Of a stretch of 64,000 bases of DNA, positions 21,300 through 31,560 are shown one piece after another. The first letter of the stretch is position 1, and each line of letters starts with the position of its first letter. Location of the stretch: positions 46,288,935 through 46,352,934 of the forward strand of contig CM035807.1 in assembly GCA_020466095.1 (NCBI GenBank). Direction: 5' to 3'. Position numbers and translations under genes: made by a program. The notes beneath the pieces were generated by a model. The model made no database searches. It was not told where the DNA came from and saw nothing but the letters and a program-made list of their open reading frames with translations. Origin of the DNA: Chlorops oryzae. Taxonomy: Eukaryota > Arthropoda > Insecta > Diptera > Chloropidae.

Positions 21300-22710
21300 A
21301 AAAAAAGCTGAGCTTTTGATTTGGAGAACTTCGGAGTTTTTGGTTGACCGTTGAATATATCCGAGTGAGGCCTCCGAAGTGCGCCACGCAACATCTAGTT
21401 TTCCAACTTATTACATTTTTTGCAGAGTGGCCTAAATACGTTTTCGCCACCACATCCATAGCAAAAGATTGATCGGGTCTCAACACAGTCAGCATATTTA
21501 TGTCCCTCCTTGCGACAATTCTAGCAAATTAAAACGTTTTGATTTCGCCTGGCTTTTGTACGAATCTTGTATATGGAAAATGTCTCGTCAATTGGAGGGG
21601 CTTCGGTCAACTCAATGGAATTTATTTTCTTGGTGGCGGAACGGAAACTAGCATCGAGTTCAGCACTCAAATTTTCACGCCGTAACACCAAATGCCTTAG
21701 TTGCGCATCAGTCTTTACTTCCAGGAAAAACAATTATTTTCGAATATCCGGCCGTAGGTTTCTACGTAGACTTTCCACGAACTCTACTTCCGGTAAAGGC
21801 GACTGGAACCGAGCACAGAGTTTGAGGATATTATTATAGAACTGATCAAAACTTTCATTAGATTTTTGTTTACGGTCGCGTATACGGTCTCTAACATCAG
21901 ATTCGGTATAGTGATCGTTGAAGTGTTCTCTCAACGCTTTGCACATTTCCGTCCAACTTGCTTCCGGAATATGCCGTCTATGACGCCAGTACCAATCGTA
22001 GGCATTCTTCGTAAATAACAAGTAGCCATGGTCTTTGAGAGCATGGGAATCGGATGAAAAAGTATCCGTTTCCAAAGTGCTCCCTGTATACAAAAATTTA
22101 TCTACGGTAAGATCTGACGATAAACCAGAGAACGTAATGTTCCAGTTCTTTATGAGATTTGCTGCTCTGGAACTGTCAGCTACGTTCGGCTGTGATAGAC
22201 AGTTCCTTCATGGTCTCGATCATTTCTTTTCGCAAAATCAAAAGGGGGTCTAGCTGGATTTCTTGTAAAGAAGCTGGCATTATTATTGGGTTCAAAGAGA
22301 GAATTCACGACCGAAGGCCGATTAGGCCAATCAGGCTCAATTGCTACCCTGGTCTGCATTTCAGATATTTTTTTCGTCAATGCATCAAGGCTGGCTTGCA
22401 TTTAAATCACTTGGAGGTCTAGTTTTGACTCAATAGAAGCGCGGATCCTGGATTCTAAAAATCTACAGTTGGGCAACGAAGATCTTTGATTAGTATTAGG
22501 AGGGTTGATGGGGAACAAAGACGAGACTTTTGACTCACATGTTGGACAAACTTCTGAAGTTGGCAAATAATTCCTCAGGTATTCTTCATTAAATGCATGA
22601 TTACACTTGGTAGTAAGAATGCGAGAGTTCTCAAGGCCTTTAAAACAAACGATACACGTATTCGCCCTTCCAAAATTTAACAAAAGATTTCCACTGTGCC
22701 TTACCGCCAT
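21300..22710 (-). pseudogene. Gypsy B Gag with N-terminal RING-like motif
   Basis: The minus-strand ATG at 22710 opens a frame whose residues 19-61 read CIVC, then CNHAF, then CPTC, spaced as in a RING finger. The third metal pair (expected after the CxH) is replaced by Asn and Tyr. The frame stops at about 22405. A Gag core continues in other frames (22093-21734: WYWRHRRHIPEASW, FDQFYNNILKLC). Two cysteine knuckles lie near 21510-21420 (CRKEGHKYADC; CYGCGG...CKKC). Several stops and shifts make it non-functional. It belongs with the tRNA-Lys primer site at 23785 and the pol at 18099-21070. Confidence 0.75.
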
Positions 22711-23784
22711 AACTGTGCTTAATCAATATATCAAAGTATACAATAAATAAGGGAATATTTATAGAAAGTTGTCGTAGTACTGTTACAACCAAAATATAAT
22801 TTATGATCCGCACAACGGCCACATAACTGCGTGACCTTTCTGACTGGGGTACGAATGAGACTGTATCTATATTGATTGGTATTAAATGCAATAATCATGG
22901 GACGTGCTTCAAACCTAGTTATAGGGCGTTTACATATGCTGTTTTATTCTCGTTGTAGCAGCTTTTCCCGTTTTAGCACTACAACAACTTGAATTTTTCT
23001 CGTTTTATCATACAAAACTAAAACGAGAAACTTTCCTGTTTTATTTTAAAACAATTTGCTAAACAAGATAAATCCTGCTTATAACTGATAAAAAAAAATT
23101 GAAATCTGAGTGTCATCACTATAGAAATGCAAGACATATGGTCATTCAAATTTCTAATTTAAAAATTGTGAGGTTGTTTCCACAACCAATGTAGAGAACG
23201 AACGCAATTTCCATAAACGCTTCTTTTCTAAATTATAATATTCACTCATATTTCACGTGTTGCGCAAACAAAGAATAACCACAAAATGACAAAACGACAT
23301 GCGCACATGTAAACCTCGTTTTGACTTAGTCGATTTAGCTTAAACGAGTAGCGGTAAAACGTATATGTAAAATGCCTTATTGGCCTAAGATCTCGTAATT
23401 CCAGATGGTCAAAACAATAAACATCCCAAATAATCAATTAAATAATTTAATCAAATGTATCTGCAAAATTTTTGCGCTATCTAAGAGAGCAAATTACTAT
23501 ATTTGGACAGGTCAATAGAATCCTGACGCTTACAAGATTCAAACTGAATATCTACGACCAATATAACTATTACCCACCTTAAACACTTATCTTATATTTG
23601 AAGTGCAATAGCTCTACGCGATGTTAACGTTTCTACTACTTGCTTTCCCTAAAAATGTTTGGACGGTCAGGTGCTTTCTCTTGAAAATGAAATAATCCTG
23701 CAACTCCAGTCTTCGCAATGAAAAGTTCCAACAAGTCCAAAAAGCCCCTTTAACACGCAAAACTAATATTCTCGGAGTTTAAAT
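22711..23784 (-). other. Gypsy B 5' leader
   Basis: Non-coding, between the primer site and the Gag start. It is interrupted by the inverted-repeat element at 22924-23376. Confidence 0.5.
22924..23376. mobile_element. 453-bp MITE-like element in the gypsy B leader
   Basis: Imperfect terminal repeats: GGGCGTTTACATATGCTGTT at the left; at the right, in reverse complement, GGCATTTTACATATACGTTT. The flanks are TTATA and TTATT. Internal palindromic stretches (CTCGTTTTA ... TAAAACGAG) suggest a foldable non-autonomous element. Superfamily unresolved. Confidence 0.5.
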
Positions 23785-23802
23785 GCCCCACGTTGGGCGC
23801 CA
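23785..23802 (-). other. Gypsy B primer binding site, tRNA-Lys
   Basis: The minus strand reads TGGCGCCCAACGTGGGGC, complementary over 18 bases to the 3' end of animal tRNA-Lys(CUU). The LTR end ...TTACA lies four bases away on the right. Confidence 0.85.
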
Positions 23803-23806
23803 ATTC

Positions 23807-25000
23807 TGTAATGAAACCGCCGTTGAGAGCCTGTGGACTACTTTGCTCGATCATTATCCGAAATACTCATGGTAGGAGGTAGAACGTTTTGTTTGCCATA
23901 GGGCTGTGGATCGTTGGTTGGGGGATCTTCCTGCATGAGCTCGGTAAAGCACCATTCCAATATACTACGTGCTACCCACAATACAGAAACCAAATTATGC
24001 TACAAAAAAAAGGAAGTCTAAACTGGAAGTCACCAGACGTTACCGAATCATAAACAGTTAGATATTATTTACCATGCCCTTAGACCCAACCTTGGTACCA
24101 GAGAAAGTCCACTTAGGATATGAATAGGAACCCCGAATGCCACTACAATCTGTCGCCGCTGCGGACAAACATTTCTTAGCTTTATTCAAAATAATTTTAA
24201 CTTTTAATTTAAGCGACGCAAACTTATACAAACAATTTCCGCTTCCTAAAAGCTCTTAAATTTAACAAAAAATACGCACAAGTTTACGTTATTCCTATTG
24301 TTTTCTATAACTAAAAGCTCGTCTCTTATTCTCGTTTGGATTACACTTGAATACCGGGTATTCAGGAAAAAATTTAAAAAAAACAATTCGGACCGGAAAT
24401 AAACAAACTTCTGGATCGCAAACTTCAAAGTCTTTGCACGCCACCGCAAAAGGTTCACTGGGATACCCCATAAGTTTCAAATTCAAAAGAGGAAAAAATG
24501 TACCTTGCTAGAACAGCACCTCACAAAGTTATAGGTACAACAATACCCTAGCGGCAATTCGCTTGATGCGATAAGTTTTCCGCTCTCTTTTCACTCAACT
24601 ATTTTTTCTCTCTTGATTTCATATTTATCCAATTTCTTATTGGAATTAAAATTTAGCTTTATCATTACGTCTTTTTTTTTTTGGTTCCCAATACTGTTGT
24701 TACCAAAATCAATAAAATACCAATGTACTTATAATTCGACGTCCGCAGGCCTGGGTTCGACGAAATGTAGGTTAGCTATAATAGAAATTAAACGGTATGT
24801 ATGTACTCTAATGCAAGAAACAGAGAAGGAATGGAATTATGTTACGTTAATCTCTTTTCTTCTTTTCCAAAGCAATAACGGCGGAACAAAAGGAAGAGAA
24901 AACGGCAACCGATAAGAACTTAAAGAATTAATTCACATTTAATACATGAAATGAACCTATATAGACCAGTACTCCTATGAATACAGAGATTTTGGTATTT
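23807..25000 (-). repeat. Probable gypsy B 5' LTR, outer end not located
   Basis: On the plus strand it begins TGTAATGAAACCGCC next to the primer site, so on the minus strand the LTR ends ...TTTCATTACA. No partner LTR is recognisable near 10741 because gypsy A is decayed and followed by a gap. The right end given is a guess; long LTRs of one to two kilobases are known in Osvaldo and Ulysses. Confidence 0.4.
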
Positions 25001-25569
25001 TTTTTTCTCTTATTGGTTTCTTTTAAATCAGTCTCAATAGGAATTTGTTTTGTAATCACAAGAGTCAATCCGCTCTCACAGCCAAACCGTAGCTAAGAAA
25101 GCAAGAGGGCGACGATACATAACGCTCAGTGGTTATTGAGGGAAATATGCTAGGTAAGCATCTTCAAAGGTGTGTTTGGAGCACTAATCATGGTCTGCCC
25201 ATTCTGATTTATGCATCAATTTAAAGGGGAAGAACTAAGCTTTATTTCAAAATTAAAAAATAAAAATAAAAAAGTGACGTCTCCCCTAGAAAATCAAGAA
25301 ATAAAACTAAAATGCCAAATTTTCCTCGTTTACCGTTACCGAAAAATTTTTTAAGTATTGTTTTCGAAAACTTCAGAAAATTTTTTTTAAGAAACATTCG
25401 AAAAATTTTTGAAGCGAGGCGATTTTAGCCCCATTGTAATTCAATGAAATATGTTCTTCGAAGCAAAAATCTAAACTTTGACACCCTGTATCTCGGCAAC
25501 CTGTGATTAAAATTTACTCTTTTTTTGCACATTTAACGTACTCTTACATCTTAACAACTGTACCAAGTT
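25001..25569. other. No gene seen
   Basis: AT-rich sequence. 25470-25500 repeats a phrase (TTTGACACCCTGTA) seen near 17930. No feature assigned. Confidence 0.35.
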
Positions 25570-25908
25570 TCATCCAAATCGGGGAGAAAAAATTTTGCCG
25601 GTGGTACACTTGACGTGTTTTGCCCCGTATGTGCCATTACATTTCTCCATTTTGCTTGCGACCTCACCTGTTCCACATTGCAATTTTGAAATAACTCTTG
25701 ATGCATTTATTTTGCCGTCTTTGTATAAGCTCTTGCGTACAGCTCCCATGATTTCATCCGATGAGCTTTGGTTGAGTAGCATAGTCTTTTTCTTTTGGGT
25801 TGATGGCAGACATTTACTAAATCCTTTAACAGGTCGTCCAGCGCCATTAGCTTTGAAGAGTTTGATGTTTCCATTTCGCCATTTCTCATACTTCTTAAAA
25901 CACTTCAA
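25570..25908 (-). CDS. Short unassigned ORF, possible transposase remnant
   Basis: 112 residues. NANGAGRPVKGFS-like spacing (KANGAGRPVK) after WRNGNIK recalls the basic linker in CENP-B/pogo HTH domains, but nothing else supports it and no catalytic region follows. I do not recognise the protein; it may be chance. Confidence 0.2.
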   Translation of the reverse strand: MKCFKKYEKWRNGNIKLFKANGAGRPVKGFSKCLPSTQKKKTMLLNQSSSDEIMGAVRKSLYKDGKINASRVISKLQCGTGEVASKMEKCNGTYGAKHVKCTTGKIFSPRFG

Positions 25909-26149
25909 TTACAATTCAATAACTTCTAAATGTCTTTCACTTAATTGCAGATATTTTTATCTGACGAATCGTTGTTTAAAATAGTATTCAAAATATGCTC
26001 CTCTACAGTCATACATTTCTTGCGATAGTTCTTTTCATTGTGCAAAATAAAATAAAAACTCGCGCCTGGAAACAATCATCGTGCCTGAAAGTTAATTTAA
26101 GCAAAGGGCGCAGAGAGTGACTAATAAACGTATTCACAAAGCCTACATT
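25909..26149. other. No gene seen
   Basis: Unique-looking AT-rich sequence leading into the mini-me-like repeat. Confidence 0.3.
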
Positions 26150-26815
26150 TTTATACCCAGCGTAAGCGGGGTATACTAGTTTTGTGCGAATCTTGTAACA
26201 GGGAGAATTAAGCTCCGGAGATATAGACAAATATATATAGAAATGATCAGGATCAAAAACTGACATGTCCGTCTGTCTGTCCGTCCGTCCATGGTCGGAT
26301 CTCCTCCGAAACGGATGAAACAATGAAGTCGAAATTTGGCGCACATGTATAAGTATGATCCGAGTATGATCCTTAGTAAAAATGGGAGACATCCGCCCAC
26401 TACCACGCCCACAAATGAACTTACTGTGTTTTCAGTAAAATGCTTGTAACTTGCGAACGACTCAACACATTCCATTGATATTTTGTGTACTGGTAAACTA
26501 CGAAAAGGGATATATCTTGGGGTAAAATGGACGCCGTCCTCTTCGAGCCACGCCCACATATAAGCCCATAAATAAGGGCTTATCGTAACTTGTGAAGTAA
26601 AAGGCGCAGAAGCTTCAAATTCGTAACATAGATTGACCAAGGCGAATGAAAGGTGTAGGAAAAAATTGTATGTGGCCCGCCCACTGCCACACCCACAAAT
26701 GAAGATTTTTCGTAACTTCCGAGGTAAAAGGCGTAGAATCTTCAAATTCGCAACATAGGTTGACCAAGGCAAATGAAAGGTAAAGAACAAAAATAATTTA
26801 TGTGGCTCTTTAAGA
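26150..26815 (+). repeat. Mini-me-type repeat with hairpin end and (GTCY)n
   Basis: It starts with a terminal hairpin TATACCCAGCGTAAGCGGGG (26153), then a short (TA)n, a core with GATCAGGATC, and GTCCGTCTGTCTGTCCGTCC (26267). The order matches the dipteran mini-me elements, which have two proto-microsatellites around a short core. Downstream, two diverged units of about 120 bp (around 26575 and 26695) share CGTAACTT...GTAAAAGGCG and TTGACCAAGGC. Confidence 0.65.
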
Positions 26816-27517
26816 CTGACCCGCGGTCTTAGTCACTCAGAACTAAGTTATTCAGGTTTGCCTGACTATAACACCCTCACTTGCTTTTATTAATATAACC
26901 AATTAAATTATTTATTTTTTTCCTTTTTGTAGCTGTTAATTGGAAAATTTTGGGACCAGTTCTTTCTGAACTTATTTTTTTCATATCTAAGGGCAAAATT
27001 TTCTAACTGACAAGAAAATAAGATATTAAATGGTTTTCGATATATAGCCGTACAAAACTTTGCTACTTCATTATAAGCCACTTTACTCGTTATATTGACC
27101 TGTAGACAATCTTAAAAAACTAATCGTAGTTAGTTGCTCTATTTAGCATGGACTTTCAGGAACTGGAGTCAAAACATTGTGCACATTTTACTTGTTCCAC
27201 CGTGTTACTTACCATTAACCATCTTAAATATCTAAATCTGTCAACAGAATTTCATAACAAAATATTAAATTTATTCCACACCACATGCTGTAATTTACCT
27301 TTTTTGAGTTGGTCACATCCCTCAGGTATTCGCGAAGACTTATATTAACCCTTCGTGCGACAGTCCTGAACTCCCAGAACCTTTGTAGTTGAGCTCTGCA
27401 TTTCCAACAAACAATGTTTGGGAGACCATCGTTTGGTAAAACCTATCAGTTAAAAAAGTTAAATATTTGAAATAAAATTATTGATGATAAGCAGACCGAA
27501 AAAGCTAAGCCTCACTT
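26816..27517. other. No gene seen
   Basis: AT-rich, no coding signal or clear repeat boundary. Confidence 0.35.
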
Positions 27518-27521
27518 TTAA

Positions 27522-28264
27522 GGGGTTATATATGTTGCGGTCGGTCAAAAAATCGAAAATTTTTTTCTTATTTTATCTTGAAGTATATGTTTCTGAGAAT
27601 GTAATTACGAATTTTCATGAAGATCGAAGCAGTATAAGCAAAGTTATAGCGTTTTTCATCTTGCCTCGCTACACTAGACAAAAGTATACTGGAAACTTTA
27701 AACGCGATTATCTCGGAATGATGTTTTTCTGAAAACGTCTTTGCGGTGACCGCGATTGCGGGCAGAGTTTTCAACCGATTTTGATGTTTTTTTTTTTTCA
27801 ACTGTTCGTAATTTGATTGCCGTGTCTTTGAACGATTCCATTTTTTTATATCAACTCGTATATCAATGTTATGAATTTTTTAAAAAAATTTTACACATAA
27901 AAAAACATACTTTTTTCGAAAAAATCGTCCCCGTTGAAAAAAAAAATTTCTAAAATTTTTATCGATCGTTCAAAGACACCACAAGTGGATATGCTAATTG
28001 AATTTGTATGGTTTTCTGTTTTCAGTTAAGCTCTTGGACTGGCATCGCGGTCACCGCAACCCTCTGCGAAAAAAAACGAGTTTTTTGCAAATTGGCATAG
28101 CATCGTCAATTATTGATATTTTTTTATAATTCGAGGCTGATTTTGAAGATCAGTCACTGTACTATAATAAACAAATCACAAAAATTCAATAAAAATATGG
28201 CTACATACCTTTTTAAAAAATCAAACTTTTCCCCGTTTTCCTAAACCGCAAGATATATAACCCC
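27522..28264. mobile_element. 743-bp inverted-repeat element flanked by TTAA
   Basis: Ends GGGGTTATATATGTTGCGG and, in reverse complement at the right, GGGGTTATATATCTTGCGG: 18 of 19 match. Both sides carry TTAA (27518-27521, 28265-28268), the piggyBac or Kolobok target. TA alone (Tc1/mariner) would also fit. It contains near-inverted internal words GCGGTGACCGCGAT and ATCGCGGTCACCGC, and no coding frame. Confidence 0.65.
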
Positions 28265-28268
28265 TTAA

Positions 28269-28541
28269 ACAACGATTGCAATTAAGTAGTTGCCTTTAAG
28301 ATATATTTGCATAAAATAAAAATTGGTGTCGGTAAAGTCAATTTGCGGACGATAGTTTTACTTGATACCGTCATTAATAACACTCATTATATACATAAAT
28401 GGAAGCATAAGCATCACGTACGCTATTTTTGACGCTTTTTTAAACCCTCGCCTTAGACGTATTAATTTAAAAGATAGAAAAAAAGACTCATTTTGTAATT
28501 TTATGCAATTTTTAATTTAAGCATAAAATAGAAAATAATAA
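28269..28541. other. No gene seen
   Basis: Short AT-rich gap between two transposable elements. Confidence 0.4.
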
Positions 28542-28768
28542 CACAGTGCGACAGACAAAAAATACCTGGGAAGTGACTCAATTTGTCTTGTAGGCCTTGG
28601 CGAGTATAACAAGAATCGGGGTATGAAATTTTCCAAACACCTCCAAAATCTTGAGTAACGGTTAAAAAACCCGTTTTTACGTTCCTTTGAGCATTTTGAA
28701 GCTGTAACTTAGGCAGCTCTCAACTGATTTTCATTTTCTTACCAGGTATAGAAAGCAGAAAGATCGGC

Positions 28769-29029
28769 AAATCACATAAAATATCATGAAAAACTTGATA
28801 GTAGATATCGGAAAAAAGTAATACCTCCTTTTATTTTGGCTTCACTTAGTTTTGAAAACCTACACTGCATCTTAAGCTGGGACATATAAAGCAATTTGTA
28901 AAAAAAATTGGCAATGCTTTTTTACATCTTAAGAAGGTTTTTCCAAAACTAAGTGAAGCCAAAATAAAAGGAGGTATTACTTTGTTCCGATATCTACTAT
29001 CAAGTTTTTCATGATATTTTATGTGATTT
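28769..29029. repeat. Near-perfect hairpin, 86-bp arms
   Basis: 28769-28854 (from AAATCACATAAAATATCATG) is inverted at 28944-29029 with about one mismatch visible. The loop is 89 bp, with its own CATCTTAAG/CTTAAG words. It sits just inside the left arm of the 2.43-kb transposon. It may be a separate foldback insertion or subterminal structure. Confidence 0.85.
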
Positions 29030-29930
29030 GATGAATTTTAGGAATGTTCACTGGACCTGATATTCGTAAAATTAGAAACGATGCGAACTTTATTGACAAG
29101 CTAAGCTCTGTTGAAAGACGTCCATGGAAGAGTTTTGTTGCGTTATTTTATTATTATTATTAAGTAGGCTGTAAAGCACCACGACCTAAAAGATATTTTG
29201 TGCAGCCTGTGTTCCTTTAGCATAATTTAAGACTATTATAGAATCATAATTTAAGACTATTATAGAATCTTAGAATTTCTAAAGGACTAAAACGACTAAT
29301 TGCTTGAGGGACCATTATTCTTGCCCCTAGACACGCGAGTCTGCGCCTATCCGCAGCAGGGCAAGTACATAAAAAATGCTCTGCTGTTTCCCGCTCTGAC
29401 TTGCAAAGTCTACGGAGATCTTCGTTTATCACCCCCATCTTTTTCAGGTGATATTTCAGTCTACAGTGCCCCGTTAGGAGTTCAGTATAGATCTTGATAT
29501 TGTTTCTGCACAGGTTAAGTGTAGCCTCCGCCCTGATGGTCGTGAGACTTATGAGCCTTTTTGCCTGCCGCATGCCCTTTGTGGGCTCTCCAGCAAGACT
29601 ATAATTCACAGGATCATTTCTGTAGTTAGTCTTCGCCATTCAAATATGCGTTATGTTATAATTTCCTTGGAAATCACAGAAGCAACGACTATGTTAGCGT
29701 CGTAAATGAATTTTTAAGCGCGTATGGTGAAATGGGCTGCAATATGTCTATAAAAATTCATTTCTTGCATTCGCATTTGGACTTCTTCGCAGAATATCTG
29801 GGACAGCTTAGCGATGAACAAGGCGAACATTTTCACCAAGAAATAAGTTCAATTGAAAAGCGGTTCAAAGGTAAAAATAAAATTTAAATGATTGCGGAAT
29901 ATTGCTGGTCATTTAAAAGAAAAGTTAATG
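29030..29930 (+). pseudogene. Transposase-like fragment, interrupted by a LINE
   Basis: Two pieces read in order: 29039-29146 (MFTGPDIRKIRNDANFI ... VERRPWKSFVAL) and 29656-29930 (FLGNHRSNDYVSVVNEFL, then NMSIKIHFLHSHLDFF, then LSDEQGEHFHQEISSIEKR). The HSHLDFF and DEQGEHFHQ motifs belong to a protein family that is widespread and repetitive in arthropod genomes. Its position inside long inverted repeats supports a transposase. A stop follows KGKNKI at about 29886, and the N-terminal half is absent. The intervening 29147-29646 is the I-type LINE insertion. Confidence 0.65.
29147..29646 (-). mobile_element. 5'-truncated I-type LINE, 3' end only
   Basis: The minus-strand frame 29639-29244 encodes the C-terminal region of LINE ORF2 (LLTGHCRLKYHLKKMG, then CKSERETAEHFLCTCP). 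It is followed by a 3' UTR and a (TAA)n tail at 29147-29162, characteristic of I-clade elements. The target duplication is TGCGTTAT (29139-29146, 29647-29654). It splits the transposase-like fragment. Confidence 0.8.
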
Positions 29931-30390
29931 TATGTTACATGAATTAAAAAAAAAAAAAAAAAAAAAACGGACAAGCAAACATTTTTGACGTTGTGAAAAA
30001 AAAAAATGGAATTTTTCAAATATTTTGTGAAAAATCGTTTTTGCTGGCTTTAGGCCCCAATAAGAAAATAAAACCAATTTTATTTTCGTTTTTTCTGTCT
30101 ATATATTTATTATATATAGTTGTCTGGTCTCAATATTTCGGCTTTCTTCGAAAGCCATCATCAGGAGTTTTTTATCACAGCATCGATCACTAAATGTTTG
30201 TCCAAAATTAAAAATGTAAAAATATTATTAAAAATTATAAAAGAAACTAAAAACATTTTAAAAAATATAAATAATTAGAAAATCAAAGTCATGCTGCTGC
30301 TTCTGTTGTCATATGATCACTTCTAAAATAGTGCTTAAAATCATCGCCAAAGTTGAAAAAATCATAACAATTTGGTGTTTTATCGAATAA

Positions 30391-30699
30391 AAGACATTAG
30401 TGGTATTCAAGCAGGTACGCAAAATTTGCGCCCTCGGAAATTTCGCGAGCTCGCAAATTATTTTGTTTGAAAAATAGTTTCCGCAGCCTCGCAAATTTTG
30501 CACGCCTACTGTGATGCGCAAAATATGCGCGATATTTGCTTCTCCTTCTTTCACCAAGGCAAACATTGAAACCAGCTGTTTTCGCGAAATTTTAACATAC
30601 GCTTTGTATAAGGGTCGTTCAAGCAATAGTTCAAAATTTCCGCGCGCAAAATTTGCACCTAGCTATTTCCGAGCCTGCTTGAATACCACTAGTGTCTTT
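30391..30699. mobile_element. 309-bp MITE-like inverted repeat
   Basis: The left arm AAGACATTAGTGGTATTCAA is repeated inverted at the right, with one difference, as TTGAATACCACTAGTGTCTT. Arms extend with GCAGG and looser GCAAAATTTGC words. No clear target duplication. It lies inside the 2.43-kb transposon. Confidence 0.6.
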
Positions 30700-30976
30700 T
30701 TTAATTTACTTTAACATAATATACATCACTGGATAGGCCGATCTTTCTGCTTTCTATACCTGGGAAGCAAATGAAAATCAGTTGAGAGCTGCCTAAGTTA
30801 CAGCTTTAAAATGCTCAAAGGTACGTAAAAACGGGTTTTTTAACCGTTACTCAAGATTTTGAAGGTGTTTGGAAAATTTCATACCCCGATTCATGTTATA
30901 CTCGCCAAGGCCTACAAGAAAAATTATGTCACTTCCCAGGTATTTCTACTTCATTTTATTTTGTCGCACTGTGTAA

Positions 30977-31560
30977 TTATACTTCAATTTTTAAATTAAA
31001 CTTGCATATAAAAGTTTTGAAAATCAAGGTCATATATTTTTTCGATCCTTGTCAGTGCTCGGACTACTACCACTTTGATGGTAGATCGACCAATATTTTC
31101 ACTATTACCACTTCTGCCACGCTAGGTCCAAATCTCCCGCTTTTTTTTTTCTTATTTATTCCTTTGTTTTATTTATTTTGTGATCATTTAGAATCACAGA
31201 ATAAAAAATGCCCTTCAATGTTATGTGTTATTGAAAAATATGTTGGCAGCTTCCTGTTGTCAAGAATTTTGTCAACAATGGCAGTATTGGCGCTTGACGA
31301 CATCCAATAAATATTGACAATTTTTTTTTATGATAAGAGAAATACCTAAAATTATGTTAGTTTCTAAATTTTCTACATGATCAGATGTGATATACTGTAT
31401 TATATATATTTTTATTCGAATCTACCTCTTCTTCTTTAAAAATCTACCACCTTTAAAAATTTTCAAGTTCGAGCATTGATCCCTGCCTTTGTTTTAAAAA
31501 ATTTTGTAGGCCCTATTCATACAAAATTATATTTTTACTTGCCACAGTGTACATATATTT
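30977..31560. other. No gene seen
   Basis: AT-rich spacer with poly-T runs. Confidence 0.35.

Larger units (their letters stand above)
28542..30973 (+). mobile_element. 2.43-kb DNA transposon with about 230-bp inverted repeats
   Basis: The left terminus CACAGTGCGACA and right terminus TGTCGCACTGTG are followed by matching arms (28542-28768 versus about 30747-30973), for example AGTAACGGTTAAAAAACCCG on the left and its inverse on the right. TAA flanks both ends (28539-28541, 30974-30976). The interior holds a transposase-like fragment, a hairpin, a LINE end and a small MITE. CAC-initial termini with a 3-bp duplication fit the CMC group (Chapaev3-like); this naming is inference. Confidence 0.8.

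Noticed and set aside
23785..23802. Possible tRNA-Lys gene fragment
   Set aside because: Only the 18 3'-terminal bases match and they sit directly beside an LTR end, so it is a primer binding site.
26176..26790. 204-residue minus-strand frame, apparently repetitive
   Set aside because: It is the translation of tandem, diverged mini-me-type repeat units; no start context or domain.
28542..28553. Second Transib with a CACAGTG heptamer
   Set aside because: The flanks give a 3-bp TAA duplication rather than 5 bp, and the internal ORF is not RAG1-like; treated as CMC/Chapaev-like instead.
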